A stretch of 64,000 nt of DNA from Bacteroidaceae bacterium (lineage in GTDB: Bacteria; Bacteroidota; Bacteroidia; Bacteroidales; Bacteroidaceae), in the NCBI GenBank assembly GCA_017647225.1, contig JAGCLA010000004.1, positions 1 through 64,000 of the forward strand, written 5' to 3'. The position numbers and the translations under genes are program-made. The notes beneath the pieces are model-generated. The model was given only the letters and a program-made list of their open reading frames with translations. It did not search any database and was not told the DNA's origin. Below, one piece after another: positions 9,123 to 17,559 of the stretch (the first letter of the stretch is position 1; each line of letters starts with the position of its first letter).

Positions 9123-9983
9123 ATGAAAAAGAGGATTTTTAAGGTACAGACCATCAGCGTATATATAAGCACAACATTGGTATTGCTGTTGCTTGGCATA
9201 ATGGGCATATTGTTCATTGGAGCCAAGTCGCTTTCAAGAAGCGTACAGGAAAATATGTTGGTAACGGTAATCATAAGCAACAACCTGAATGAAAGCGAGA
9301 TACTCAACCTGAAAAAGAGTATTGAAAGTGACAAGCGAGTTCTCAGGAGCAAATATATTTCAAAGGAGCAGGCTCTCGAGGAAGAGACAATCGCCTTAAA
9401 GACCAACCCGGTTGAAGTTTTGGGATATAACCCTTATGAAGCATCTATAGAATTGACTATAAAACCTGAATACTCCAACACTCAGGAACTTGAGCAATTC
9501 GAACAGGTACTTATAAAGAAAACCGGAATAAAAGAGATTATATACCAGAAAGACCTTATAGACACAATAAACGAAAACATACAACGTGCCGGCATTATGC
9601 TTTTGGCACTGTTGGCTATGCTGACGCTGATTTCATGGTCATTGATAGGCAACCTTGTACGTTTGTCAATATATTCAAAACGTTTTCTGCTCCACACCAT
9701 GAAGCTTGTCGGAGCAACATGGGGCTTTATTTGCAGACCGTTCATACTAAAGAATATGTGGATAGGTTTCTTTTCAGGAATAGTTGCCAACATATTACTT
9801 GCAACAGGCCTATACTTTGTCGAGCAGAACGAGCCGGAAATAATATCACTTTTGCCGTTAATGGAATTGGCAATGATTGCCGCAGGAGTCATATTGTTCG
9901 GAATGACAATTTGCATGCTATGCGCATTCCTGTCAGTGCTCCGTTTCTTGCGTATGCGTAAAAACGACTTATACTTCATATAA
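9123..9983 (+). CDS. ftsX: Cell division protein FtsX
   Basis: The membrane subunit of the FtsEX ABC-type complex, which couples the divisome to peptidoglycan hydrolase activation. The 286-residue protein has the FtsX layout: a first membrane segment (about 14-38), a periplasmic domain (about 40-155), then three membrane segments, with MKLVGATWGFICRPF matching the FtsX signature before the last two. No ftsE is adjacent. It heads an operon with DUF3098, uppP, truB, queA and folK in which gaps are very short or absent. Confidence 0.9.
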   Translation: MKKRIFKVQTISVYISTTLVLLLLGIMGILFIGAKSLSRSVQENMLVTVIISNNLNESEILNLKKSIESDKRVLRSKYISKEQALEEETIALKTNPVEVLGYNPYEASIELTIKPEYSNTQELEQFEQVLIKKTGIKEIIYQKDLIDTINENIQRAGIMLLALLAMLTLISWSLIGNLVRLSIYSKRFLLHTMKLVGATWGFICRPFILKNMWIGFFSGIVANILLATGLYFVEQNEPEIISLLPLMELAMIAAGVILFGMTICMLCAFLSVLRFLRMRKNDLYFI

Positions 9984-9995
9984 TAAAAGACAGAT

Positions 9996-10226
9996 ATGGA
10001 TAAATCAAAATTTGCTTTTGGAAAACAGAATTACATTCTGCTCATCATAGGCGTTATAGCCATTGTAACGGGATTCATTCTTATGGGTGGCCCGGGCTCG
10101 ACAGAAACGCATTTCGAGCCGGACATCTTCAGCTTCAGAAGAATCAAATTGGCACCTGCAACCTGCTTTTTTGGCTTCATTTTCGTTATATATGCAATAA
10201 TGCACAAACCTAAAAACAAAAATTAA
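9996..10226 (+). CDS. DUF3098 small membrane protein
   Basis: A 76-residue protein of the DUF3098 family with two membrane segments (about 14-32 and 54-70) and a short linker, [14 protein letters not shown], that is the most conserved part of the family. It is typically found between ftsX and uppP in Bacteroidota, suggesting an envelope or division role, but no function is known. Its stop codon overlaps the uppP start by 1 bp (TAATG). Confidence 0.85.
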   Translation: MDKSKFAFGKQNYILLIIGVIAIVTGFILMGGPGSTETHFEPDIFSFRRIKLAPATCFFGFIFVIYAIMHKPKNKN

Positions 10227-11056
10227 TGAACACCATAGAAGCTTTATTGCTTGGACTTCTCCAAGGACTGACAGAATACCTTCCTATAAGCAGCAGCGGA
10301 CACCTTACTTTAGGCTCGCACCTGTTCGGAATTGAGGAGGCTGAAACCATTCTGCCATTTACCGTATTACTGCACGTCGCAACAGTTTTAAGCACTATTG
10401 TAATCCTGCACAAAGAGATTACATGGATTTTCAAAGGACTTTTCAAGCCTTTACACACAAACGAGCGTAATGGTTGCAGCCTAAACAATCAGCAACGATA
10501 TGTCTTAGCTATAATTATTTCTATGATACCTGTCGGCATTGTAGGAGTATTCTTCAAAGATGCTGTTGAAAAGACCTTCAGCAGCCTGCTTACAGTCGGC
10601 TGTTGCCTGTTATTGACAGCGGTACTGCTTGCTTTTTCATATTATGCAAAACCAAGACAGAAAGAGAACGTTTCAATAAAAGACGCCTTTGTCATTGGTT
10701 TAGGACAAGCGTTGGCTGTTCTCCCCGGCCTGTCACGCTCCGGAACAACCATTGCGACAGGACTTATCTTGGGAAACAGCAAACAGAATATGGCGCAGTT
10801 CTCTTTCCTTATGGTCATTCCGCCCATACTGGGAGAGGCATTGCTTGAAACAATAGATATGTTCAAGATTGGCATAAGCGCATCTTTCGGTGGCATTTCG
10901 CCAACTGCGCTCGTTGTCGGTTTCCTGGCAGCATTCATTTCAGGTTGCATTGCATGTAAATGGATGATATCCATTGTAAAACGTGGCAAATTAATATACT
11001 TTGCATACTATTGTCTTATAGCAGGTGTTACAACAATTATACTCTCATTGATATAA
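10226..11056 (+). CDS. uppP: Undecaprenyl-diphosphatase UppP (BacA)
   Basis: Dephosphorylates undecaprenyl diphosphate to recycle the lipid carrier for peptidoglycan and other surface polymers. The 276-residue multi-pass protein carries [13 protein letters not shown] (E17, S22-S24, H26) and PGLSRSGTT, the two catalytic signatures of the BacA family. Translation is probably coupled to DUF3098 through a TAATG overlap, and truB starts 2 bp after the stop. Confidence 0.97.
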   Translation: MNTIEALLLGLLQGLTEYLPISSSGHLTLGSHLFGIEEAETILPFTVLLHVATVLSTIVILHKEITWIFKGLFKPLHTNERNGCSLNNQQRYVLAIIISMIPVGIVGVFFKDAVEKTFSSLLTVGCCLLLTAVLLAFSYYAKPRQKENVSIKDAFVIGLGQALAVLPGLSRSGTTIATGLILGNSKQNMAQFSFLMVIPPILGEALLETIDMFKIGISASFGGISPTALVVGFLAAFISGCIACKWMISIVKRGKLIYFAYYCLIAGVTTIILSLI

Positions 11057-11058
11057 GC

Positions 11059-11751
11059 ATGGATTTTGTAGCAGGAGAAATAATACCGGTATTCAAACCA
11101 TACACCTGGACATCGTTTCAGATAGTAAACAAGGTAAGATATCATTTGAGTCGCAAATATGGAATTAAGCGATTCAAGGTTGGACATGCCGGCACTTTGG
11201 ACCCTTTGGCAACCGGAGTATTATTGCTGTGCACCGGAAAAGCGACAAAAAAGATAGAAGAGCTCCAAAAGCACACAAAGGAGTATGAGGCAGAGATAAT
11301 GCTTGGCGCAACAACCCCGTCATACGACATGGAGCATGCTGTAAACGCGACATACCCCTATGAACATATTACAAGGGAGATGGTAGAAGATGTCTTGAAA
11401 CAGTTTATTGGAGATATTGCACAAATACCGCCACTGTTTTCGGCATGCAAAGTTGATGGTAAAAGAGCATACGACCTTGCACGAAAAGGAAGCGACATGC
11501 AACTTGAGCCAAAGAATATACGCATTGATGCAATTGAATTGCTTGAATGCGAATTGCCCAAAATTAAAATACGTGTCACATGTGGTAAAGGCACATATAT
11601 ACGTTCGCTGGCACGCGACATTGGAGAAGCCTTACAAAGCGGCGCATACCTCACAGGCCTGACACGTACACAAGTTGGAGAATATAGAATAGAAAATTGT
11701 ATAACCCCCGAAGCCTTTCCCGAATGGCTCGAAAAACAATCAGCATTATGA
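11059..11751 (+). CDS. truB: tRNA pseudouridine(55) synthase TruB
   Basis: Forms pseudouridine 55 in the T-loop of tRNAs. With the start at ATG 11059 the protein has 230 residues and the catalytic aspartate in GHAGTLDPLATGVL falls at D48, the same number as in E. coli TruB. An upstream in-frame extension would lie inside uppP and is rejected. The protein is on the short side, ending soon after the catalytic domain with only a minimal C-terminal PUA-like part. Confidence 0.96.
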   Translation: MDFVAGEIIPVFKPYTWTSFQIVNKVRYHLSRKYGIKRFKVGHAGTLDPLATGVLLLCTGKATKKIEELQKHTKEYEAEIMLGATTPSYDMEHAVNATYPYEHITREMVEDVLKQFIGDIAQIPPLFSACKVDGKRAYDLARKGSDMQLEPKNIRIDAIELLECELPKIKIRVTCGKGTYIRSLARDIGEALQSGAYLTGLTRTQVGEYRIENCITPEAFPEWLEKQSAL

Positions 11752-11783
11752 TTGAAGAAAATTTTATCATTGGTGGACAACAC

Positions 11784-12842
11784 ATGAAACTGTCACAGTT
11801 CAAGTACAAACTGCCCGAAGATCGAATTGCGCTATATCCGGCACCTTGCCGTGATGAATCACGCCTGCTTGTTCTACACAAGAAGACCGGAGAAATAGAG
11901 CACAGGATATTCAAGGAAGTGATTGAATACTTCGATGAAAAGGACATTTTTGTAATGAACGACAGCAAGGTTTTCCCCGCACGTCTATATGGAAACAAAG
12001 AAAAGACAAATGCACAAATTGAAGTTTTCCTGCTCCGAGAGCTAAACAAGGAACTCCGTCTTTGGGATGTTCTTGTTGACCCGGCACGTAAGATACGTAT
12101 AGGTAATAAACTTTACTTTGGCGAGGACAATTCAATGGTTGCCGAGGTTATTGACAACACAACATCACGTGGACGTACATTGCGTTTCCTCTATGACGGC
12201 CCACACGATGAGTTCAAGAAATCCCTTTACAACCTTGGCGTAGCTCCACTGCCGGAGGATTTTAAGCGCCTACGCAAGGAAGAACCCGAAGATTTGCAGA
12301 ACTTCCAGACATACTTCGCAAAGAAAGAAGGTTCGGTAACAGCCTCTTTTGCAGGTTTGCACTTCACCAGAGAGCTGATGAAGCGCATGGAAATCAAAGG
12401 TATCGACACTGCATTTGTAACAATGCACACAGGACTCGGCTGCTTCCGCGAGATTGACGTAGAAGACCTTACAAAGCACAAGATGGACAGCGACTTGATC
12501 AATGTCGAGACAGAGGCTGTTCAGAAAGTGAATAAAGCAAAAGCTGAAGGCAGAAGGATATGTGCAGTTGGTACATCTGTCCAGAGAGTACTTGAAACAG
12601 CCACATTGACAGGTGGTATGCTAAAGGAATACGACGGTTGGACAAGCAAGTTCATCTTCCCTGAGCACACATTCCAGGTAGCAAACAGCATGATTGCCAA
12701 TTTCTATGCACCATATTCAACCATGCTTATGCTGACAACAGCTTTTGGTGGATATGACAACGTAATGAACGCATACGAAGTAGCTCTAAAAGAGGGATAC
12801 CGCTTTGGACTATATGGTGATGCAATGCTCATTATTGACTGA
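11784..12842 (+). CDS. queA: S-adenosylmethionine:tRNA ribosyltransferase-isomerase QueA
   Basis: Transfers and isomerises the ribosyl part of SAM onto 7-aminomethyl-7-deazaguanine in tRNA, producing epoxyqueuosine. From ATG 11784 the protein has 352 residues and begins MKLSQFKYKLPEDRIA, the usual N-terminus in Bacteroidales. An in-frame ATG at 11748 overlaps the truB stop (ATGA) and would add 12 residues; it may aid coupling but is not the family start. Signatures include MNDSKVFPARL, GRTLRFLYDG and HTGLGCFREI. queG, the next enzyme of the pathway, is at 51653. Confidence 0.96.
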   Translation: MKLSQFKYKLPEDRIALYPAPCRDESRLLVLHKKTGEIEHRIFKEVIEYFDEKDIFVMNDSKVFPARLYGNKEKTNAQIEVFLLRELNKELRLWDVLVDPARKIRIGNKLYFGEDNSMVAEVIDNTTSRGRTLRFLYDGPHDEFKKSLYNLGVAPLPEDFKRLRKEEPEDLQNFQTYFAKKEGSVTASFAGLHFTRELMKRMEIKGIDTAFVTMHTGLGCFREIDVEDLTKHKMDSDLINVETEAVQKVNKAKAEGRRICAVGTSVQRVLETATLTGGMLKEYDGWTSKFIFPEHTFQVANSMIANFYAPYSTMLMLTTAFGGYDNVMNAYEVALKEGYRFGLYGDAMLIID

Positions 12843-12844
12843 TA

Positions 12845-13327
12845 ATGAAAAGAACCACAGTATATTTGGGGCTGGGAACCAATTCCGGCAACAAAACAGT
12901 AAACCTTACGCGAGCGATAGAAGAACTATCGCTCGCGCTTGGTGAGTGCGTTGCCGTATCCTCATTTATAGAGACCGAACCCTGGGGATTCAGCAGTAAA
13001 AACAGTTTCTTGAACTGTGTTGCAGAATTTAACACCGAGAAAGAGCCTTTTGAGCTACTTGACATTACAGAAAGCATTGAGCGCAAACTTGGACGCACCG
13101 CAAAATCGAGCAACGGCGAGTATCAAGACCGAACAATCGATATCGACATTCTGCTGTATGGCAATGAAATCATCAACAGCGAAAGGCTAACAATTCCCCA
13201 CCCTCTAATGCACCGACGAGCATTTGTATTAGAGCCCTTGAGAGAAATAGCAGCCAATGTCATACACCCTACAATTAAAAGGGATATATCACAATTGCTG
13301 CAGGATATAAAAGGTTTTTTATTATAA
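12845..13327 (+). CDS. folK: HPPK: hydroxymethyldihydropterin pyrophosphokinase
   Basis: Transfers pyrophosphate from ATP to 6-hydroxymethyl-7,8-dihydropterin in folate synthesis. The 160-residue protein has LGLGTNSGNK at the N-terminus, the ETEPWGF loop, the metal-binding DRTIDIDILLYG and the IPHPLMHRRAFVLEPL signature. It begins 2 bp after queA and ends the ftsX operon. folE, which provides the pterin, lies in the same window. Confidence 0.95.
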   Translation: MKRTTVYLGLGTNSGNKTVNLTRAIEELSLALGECVAVSSFIETEPWGFSSKNSFLNCVAEFNTEKEPFELLDITESIERKLGRTAKSSNGEYQDRTIDIDILLYGNEIINSERLTIPHPLMHRRAFVLEPLREIAANVIHPTIKRDISQLLQDIKGFLL

Positions 13328-13374
13328 GTTGCTAAAAAACAACATAAAAAGTCTGCTATTTAATTATTTATTAT

Positions 13375-13400
13375 TATCTTTGCAAAAAATTTTATATTTG
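13375..13400 (+). promoter_or_regulatory. Tandem -7 elements before the small ORF
   Basis: TATCTTTG (13375-13382) and TATATTTG (13393-13400) are two consensus -7 boxes 18 nt apart. They leave a leader of about 110-130 nt before the 58-codon ORF. The -33 positions are AT-rich without a clean TTTG. Confidence 0.5.
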
Positions 13401-13518
13401 CCATGCTATGCATAACACTGGCCAATGAACAATTTCGGTCTTTTACGGCAAAAAACAATGGCTACAACCCATTTGTAATGGGCACAGGACAAAGAAAAAA
13501 GAAAAATAATATAGAGAT

Positions 13519-13695
13519 ATGAAGAAATTTTATGTATCACCTATTGCAACAGAAGTAAATTTCGAAGTAGCAGACAATATCCTACTTGCTCTTTCTGTTG
13601 AAATTAAAGACGGCAATACCTTTGTTGACACTGAAGAAGAAGGAGGACAGCTTACCAGCGGTAATCGTCGCGAATGGGGAAATCTCTGGAAATAA
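13519..13695 (+). CDS. Small protein of unknown function (58 aa)
   Basis: A short ORF with its own upstream -7 elements (13375-13400) and downstream terminator (13785-13816). The peptide begins MKKFYVSPIATEVNFEVADN, has a short hydrophobic stretch (ILLALSV, 21-27), an acidic centre and an unusual end, GGQLTSGNRREWGNLWK. This layout of MKK-x-Y-x-x-P start, a hydrophobic middle and a Gly/Asn/Trp-rich tail resembles a class of short uncharacterised proteins that are common in Bacteroidales, so it is probably real. No export signal or known domain is visible. A reverse-strand frame covers it but lacks these supports. Confidence 0.6.
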   Translation: MKKFYVSPIATEVNFEVADNILLALSVEIKDGNTFVDTEEEGGQLTSGNRREWGNLWK

Positions 13696-13784
13696 TTATT
13701 TCCGTAAGAGATTTTATTTGGCATAGCCGGGCGAAAAACACACGACACGACACAGGCAATGTCAAATATAAACAACAAAAACAT

Positions 13785-13816
13785 AAAGAACGGGATAAAA
13801 TGCGCGTTCTTTTTTT
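13785..13816 (+). terminator. Terminator after the 58-aa gene
   Basis: AAAGAACG (13785-13792) pairs with CGTTCTTT (13805-13812), followed by a T-run. Confidence 0.75.
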
Positions 13817-13894
13817 AAGCCAATACTGGAATTAAATTTGTTCGTAAAAACAAAGTCTATATTCCTATTATATAAATACAAAACAATTGATGTT

Positions 13895-13995
13895 TTGTTT
13901 ATGTGGAGAGATTTGACTGCTTGCAACCACAGTAAAAAATGCTAAAAGCTCCTTCAGCGAGCATAGTAGTGGCATTTCGCCGGCACAAATCCCAT
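13895..13995 (+). ncRNA. Probable SAM-I (S-box) riboswitch upstream of metK
   Basis: The leader of metK contains a GTGG/CCAC helix enclosing AGAGATTTGA and CTTGCAACC (13903-13930), followed by AAAAAATGCTAAA (13934-13946), a GCTC/GAGC hairpin and a GGC/GCC hairpin. The GA-rich kink-like segment, the invariant GCAACC and the TGCTAA segment occur in the order found in S-box riboswitches, in the compact form typical of Bacteroidota. Placement just upstream of SAM synthetase fits feedback control by SAM. The outer P1 helix and the exact ends were not resolved by eye; a covariance search with the SAM riboswitch model would decide. Confidence 0.68.
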
Positions 13996-14051
13996 ACACT
14001 TTTAATTAAAAGAATATTAACCACGTCCATCATGGACTAAAAATTACTATT

Positions 14052-15344
14052 ATGGGATATTTGTTTACATCAGAATCGGTTTCCGAAGGACACCCTGACA
14101 AAGTAGCTGACCAGATTTCAGACGCTGTACTTGACGAGCTTCTTGCTTTTGACCCGGACTCAAAAGTTGCATGTGAGACACTTGTAACAACAGGTCAGGC
14201 CGTTATTGCCGGTGAGGTCAAATCTTCGGCATATGTCGATTTGCAGGACATCGCACGACGCGTAATTAACAAAATCGGATACACAAAGAGCGAATATATG
14301 TTCGACGGCAACTCATGTGGTATCTTCTCGGCCATACACGAGCAAAGCCCCGACATTAACCGCGGTGTTGAGCGCAAAGACCCTATGGAACAAGGCGCCG
14401 GCGACCAGGGAATGATGTTCGGCTATGCGACAAACGAGACAGAGAACTATATGCCTGTATCACTTGACCTTTCACATTTGATTTTGACAGAACTTGCCGA
14501 GATTCGTCGTGAAGGAAAAGTGATGACATACCTGCGCCCCGACTCAAAAAGCCAGGTTACAGTAGAATATAACAATGACAACAAGCCTGTTCGCATTGAC
14601 ACAATTGTAGTATCAACACAGCACGACGATTTTATCCAGCCAACAGAAGAGGGAGAGGAGGCACAGTTGGCAGCAGATGCCGCACAGATTGCAAAAATCA
14701 AAGAAGATGTGCTCCACATTCTCATGCCACGAGTAAAGGCAAAGATTACAGCGGAGAATGTTCTTGCACTATTTAACGACGATATCAAATACCACGTAAA
14801 CCCAACCGGTAAATTCGTTATTGGTGGCCCTCATGGCGACACGGGCCTTACAGGACGTAAGATTATCGTTGACACATACGGTGGAAAAGGCGCTCACGGT
14901 GGTGGTGCATTCAGCGGTAAGGACCCGAGCAAGGTAGACCGCAGTGCTGCATACGCAGCCCGTCATATAGCAAAGAACCTTGTTGCAGCAGGAGTAGCTG
15001 ACGAAGCACTGATACAGCTTTCTTACGCCATTGGTGTTGCGCAGCCTGTAAGTGTATTTGTAAACACATACGGCACAGCCAAGGTAAACCTCACCGACGG
15101 AGAGATTGCCAAAAAGGTAGAACAACTGTTCGACCTGCGTCCAAAAGCTATTGAAGAGCGTTTGAAACTACGCAACCCTATTTACAGCGAGACAGCCTCT
15201 TACGGACACATGGGACGCACTCCGCAGACAGTAACAAAACGCTTCACCTCACGTTATCTTGATACAAAAGAGGTGGAAGTAGAATTGTTCACATGGGAGA
15301 AGCTCGACTACGTTGACAAGGTCAAAGAAGCATTCAATATCTAA
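14052..15344 (+). CDS. metK: S-adenosylmethionine synthase
   Basis: Makes SAM from methionine and ATP. The 430-residue protein begins [20 protein letters not shown], contains the [12 protein letters not shown] motif, and [20 protein letters not shown] and [16 protein letters not shown] in the catalytic core. It is longer than the E. coli enzyme (384 aa) because of an insert around residues 170-240, as is usual in Bacteroidales. It is preceded by a probable SAM riboswitch and followed after 3 bp by the methyltransferase-like gene. Confidence 0.98.
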   Translation: MGYLFTSESVSEGHPDKVADQISDAVLDELLAFDPDSKVACETLVTTGQAVIAGEVKSSAYVDLQDIARRVINKIGYTKSEYMFDGNSCGIFSAIHEQSPDINRGVERKDPMEQGAGDQGMMFGYATNETENYMPVSLDLSHLILTELAEIRREGKVMTYLRPDSKSQVTVEYNNDNKPVRIDTIVVSTQHDDFIQPTEEGEEAQLAADAAQIAKIKEDVLHILMPRVKAKITAENVLALFNDDIKYHVNPTGKFVIGGPHGDTGLTGRKIIVDTYGGKGAHGGGAFSGKDPSKVDRSAAYAARHIAKNLVAAGVADEALIQLSYAIGVAQPVSVFVNTYGTAKVNLTDGEIAKKVEQLFDLRPKAIEERLKLRNPIYSETASYGHMGRTPQTVTKRFTSRYLDTKEVEVELFTWEKLDYVDKVKEAFNI

Positions 15345-15347
15345 AGA

Positions 15348-15995
15348 ATGGGCAGAATAGGCGATTGGGTAAACAGACAAAGACATAACAAAGGATATGG
15401 AGTACAATCCCCTTCGGAATTTTTCTTTGTCACACAGGTGCTGAAAGAGCGCCTGCCCTATTACGCTTATACCCACCTTGAGGAGATTGCCGAAAACAAG
15501 AAGCGCAGCAAGAAGCACCTTAAGGAGCTGTTCCGCATAACCAACTACCACAGCCCCGCCAATTGCATTGCTATAGGCTCTGCGACAGCGGCCTGCGCCA
15601 TGGCAACCGCAAGACCGTCGGCAGAGAAGTATTGCATAACCAATTACGACATAAACGACAAACAGCATGACTTGCTGGCATGCAACAACTGCAAAGTCAT
15701 AAAGGGCGATACAGTAAAACAGCTTGAGACAATACTGAAAGAGCTGAAAAAAATTGGAGTTTTATACATAGGCAATTGTGATGAACGCGCAGAACTATTA
15801 GAGATAGCCCTGCGTTATACCAATGCAAAAAGCTTTATCGTAATCGATGGAATACACCGCGACAAAGATGTGGAGAGATGGTGGAAAAACGTTGTTGAAG
15901 ACCCGGAAACTATTGTCACATACGACTTATATAGCTACGGGATACTATATTTCAACAAAGAGAGATACAAACAGCACTACACACTGAAACGATAG
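15348..15995 (+). CDS. SAM-dependent methyltransferase-like protein
   Basis: A 215-residue protein resembling the class I methyltransferase-like family common in Bacteroidales. The N-terminus RQRHNKGYGVQSPSEFFFVT is the family hallmark (GxGVxSPFxF in relatives). The region NCIAIGSATAACAMA (about 72-86) corresponds to the glycine-rich SAM loop, although the usual E/D-x-G-x-G is degraded to IGSATA, so catalytic competence is uncertain. FIVIDGIHRDKDVERWW and DLYSYGILYFNKERYKQHY match the C-terminal part of the family. It lies 3 bp after metK and 3 bp before the adenosyltransferase gene, implying one transcript under the metK leader. Confidence 0.72.
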   Translation: MGRIGDWVNRQRHNKGYGVQSPSEFFFVTQVLKERLPYYAYTHLEEIAENKKRSKKHLKELFRITNYHSPANCIAIGSATAACAMATARPSAEKYCITNYDINDKQHDLLACNNCKVIKGDTVKQLETILKELKKIGVLYIGNCDERAELLEIALRYTNAKSFIVIDGIHRDKDVERWWKNVVEDPETIVTYDLYSYGILYFNKERYKQHYTLKR

Positions 15996-15998
15996 TCC

Positions 15999-16544
15999 AT
16001 GAGCAACAAAAAAGCAACCATATATACCGGAACAGGCGACAATGGCACTACCTCGCTGATTGGTGGCACAAGGGTTAGGAAAGACCATATCCGAGTAGAG
16101 GCCTATGGTACTATCGATGAGCTGAATGCACATTTAGGACTGCTGTCGGTTGTCATAGAAGATGACCAAACAAGGCTGTTTATAGAAAAAATAGAACACA
16201 ACATGCTGACAATAGGCTGTAGCCTTGCCAATGAGCAAAAAAGTGAATACACTTTGAGCGACGAGGATATAGCTGTCATGCAAAAAGCCATTGACAACCT
16301 CGAAGCGTCGTTGCCGCCAATGCACAGCTTCATTATTCCGGGCGGAACAGAGGCTGCAGCACGTGCCAACTTATGCCGTACGGTATGCCGACGGGCAGAA
16401 AGAGTGTTAACGACATTACGACGTGAGCAAGAAATAGAACAGAATATCATGACCTACATAAACCGTTTGTCAGACTATCTGTTTCTGCTACAAAGGCAAC
16501 AACTCAACGGTGAGGAAAAAAAATGGGAAAAGACTTGTAGATAA
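15999..16544 (+). CDS. Cob(I)alamin adenosyltransferase, PduO type
   Basis: Converts cob(I)alamin and ATP to adenosylcobalamin. The 181-residue protein starts with the P-loop-like KKATIYTGTGDNGTTSLIGG and has RVEAYGTIDELNAHLG, the ATP/corrin-binding helix of PduO-type enzymes, and the C-terminal RRAERVLTTL and NRLSDYLFLLQR motifs. It is the third gene of the metK operon. A B12 adenosylation gene under the same leader as SAM synthetase is a notable pairing (see findings). Confidence 0.93.
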   Translation: MSNKKATIYTGTGDNGTTSLIGGTRVRKDHIRVEAYGTIDELNAHLGLLSVVIEDDQTRLFIEKIEHNMLTIGCSLANEQKSEYTLSDEDIAVMQKAIDNLEASLPPMHSFIIPGGTEAAARANLCRTVCRRAERVLTTLRREQEIEQNIMTYINRLSDYLFLLQRQQLNGEEKKWEKTCR

Positions 16545-16564
16545 ACAAATTTACTATATTTTTG
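16535..16564 (+). promoter_or_regulatory. Promoter of the DUF2795 gene
   Basis: CTTG with its TTG at 16535-16537, then TATTTTTG (16557-16564) after 19 nt, about 31 nt before the start codon and overlapping the 3' end of the adenosyltransferase gene. Confidence 0.5.
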
Positions 16565-16595
16565 CACACACTTAACAAAAAAACACTATTTAGAT

Positions 16596-16817
16596 ATGTA
16601 TTGGACACTAGAATTAGCATCAAAATTGGAAGACGCACCATGGCCTGCAACAAAAGATGAGCTCATCGACTATGCAGTACGCTCAGGCGCACCGTTGGAA
16701 GTTATAGAAAACTTGCAGGAGATTGAAGATGAAGGTGATGTTTACGAAAGTATCGAAGACATATGGCCCGACTATCCAAGCAAAGAAGATTTCTTTTTTG
16801 ACGAAGAAGAGTATTAA
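16596..16817 (+). CDS. DUF2795 small acidic protein
   Basis: A 73-residue cytoplasmic protein matching DUF2795 (WPATKDELIDYAVRSGAPLEV is the family core) with a very acidic tail, FFFDEEEY. Its function is unknown. It marks the left edge of the accessory island: its last 21 bp, coding DEEEY and the stop, recur at 18085-18105 and 19836-19856 at module boundaries. Confidence 0.88.
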   Translation: MYWTLELASKLEDAPWPATKDELIDYAVRSGAPLEVIENLQEIEDEGDVYESIEDIWPDYPSKEDFFFDEEEY

Positions 16818-16865
16818 TTAATTTCCAAGCGATTAAATCGCATAAATAATTGAGAATCACACACA

Positions 16866-16906
16866 AGCAGTCAGACAATTTTTGTTTGACTGCTTTCCTT
16901 TTTTGT
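16866..16906 (+). terminator. Terminator after the DUF2795 gene
   Basis: A 13-nt arm (16866-16878) pairs with 16882-16894 with one G-T wobble, followed by a T-rich tract. A slightly changed copy is in the repeat at 18085-18276. Confidence 0.8.
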
Positions 16907-16946
16907 TAAAACATGTCAAAAAAGAAGGGTGTTCTTATATAAACAA

Positions 16947-16978
16947 TTGACATAAGCCTTTTGGGCGTTATATATTTG
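16947..16978 (+). promoter_or_regulatory. Promoter of the toxin-like gene
   Basis: TTG at 16947-16949 and a consensus TATATTTG at 16971-16978 with 21 nt between. It is duplicated upstream of the 18287 gene. A GTGAC/GTCAC inverted repeat follows in the leader (about 16994-17018). Confidence 0.6.
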
Positions 16979-17067
16979 TGGTAACAAAAAGAAAGTGACA
17001 AATCAGCAACCTTGTCACGCAAACCATACAATAATTTTGGGGTATTATTAACTAAAATTTTATTTGT

Positions 17068-17559
17068 ATGGCTAACTATTTAAACAGACCAAGTATTTTT
17101 GAAATTGCTACAGCGTATGAGGATGGAAACAACGGCTATGTATCCAAACAAGACGACTATGAGAAAGTATACAATCAACTAAACGATAAAGAGAAATCAC
17201 TATCGTGGAGACACCCTTTTCTTGCGATGAAGATTAAAGATAACCGAGAGAAAGCTTTTAGGGAAACGAGTCATTTTAATGGCATAACAGATGGGTATGG
17301 CGATGCCATTAGGCACTGTTATTGGTGTGCATTAAACCAAGTTTCTGCAGGTCTCAATTCACTCGATGCGAAGAAATTTGGAGATGCTCACGAAAATACG
17401 TCTAAAAATGAAATAAACGCAAAAGCAATGGACTTACACAACAATTCGGTAGGATATTATTTAGGCAACCAAGCGATAATAAATGATTGGAGCGAAGAAG
17501 AACTATTAAATCAAGTAATTAATGCTGCAAACAATGGGAAACTCAAGATTATTAAGTAA
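17068..17559 (+). CDS. Toxin-like protein with DUF6973-type domain, stand-alone
   Basis: A 163-residue protein without signal peptide or membrane segment. Residues 78-135 contain GDAIRHCYWCALN (H83, W86), KFGDAHE (H108, E109) and AMDLHNNSVG (D122, H124, N125, N126), a conserved His/Glu/Asn set that resembles the DUF6973-type domain found at the C-terminus of polymorphic and WXG/Rhs-type toxins. Here it stands alone, with no delivery domain, so it may be an orphan toxin cassette. Its last 26 nt overlap the start of the lipoprotein gene at 17534. Three 3' fragments of similar sequence lie downstream. Toxicity and target are inferred, not shown. Confidence 0.65.
   Translation: MANYLNRPSIFEIATAYEDGNNGYVSKQDDYEKVYNQLNDKEKSLSWRHPFLAMKIKDNREKAFRETSHFNGITDGYGDAIRHCYWCALNQVSAGLNSLDAKKFGDAHENTSKNEINAKAMDLHNNSVGYYLGNQAIINDWSEEELLNQVINAANNGKLKIIK

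Larger units (their letters stand above)
13696..14051. other. Intergenic region: terminator and metK leader
   Basis: Contains the terminator at 13785-13816 and the probable SAM riboswitch at about 13895-13995. A TTTG at 13837-13840 may be part of the metK promoter, with a poor -7. Just before the metK start, GTCC/GGAC arms (14025-14037) can form a small hairpin. No gene is seen. Confidence 0.5.
16797..16988 (+). repeat. 192-bp direct repeat, copy A (gene tail + terminator + promoter)
   Basis: Starts inside the DUF2795 gene and runs through its stop, a terminator hairpin (16866-16894) and the promoter at 16947-16978. It aligns without gaps to 18085-18276 with about 7 mismatches by eye (roughly 96% identity). 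It is the head element of the first toxin/immunity module. Confidence 0.9.

Noticed and set aside
16797..16817. 21-bp core as a proven integrase attachment site
   Set aside because: Suggestive because it is a gene 3' end, but no integrase is encoded here and tandem duplication explains it equally well.
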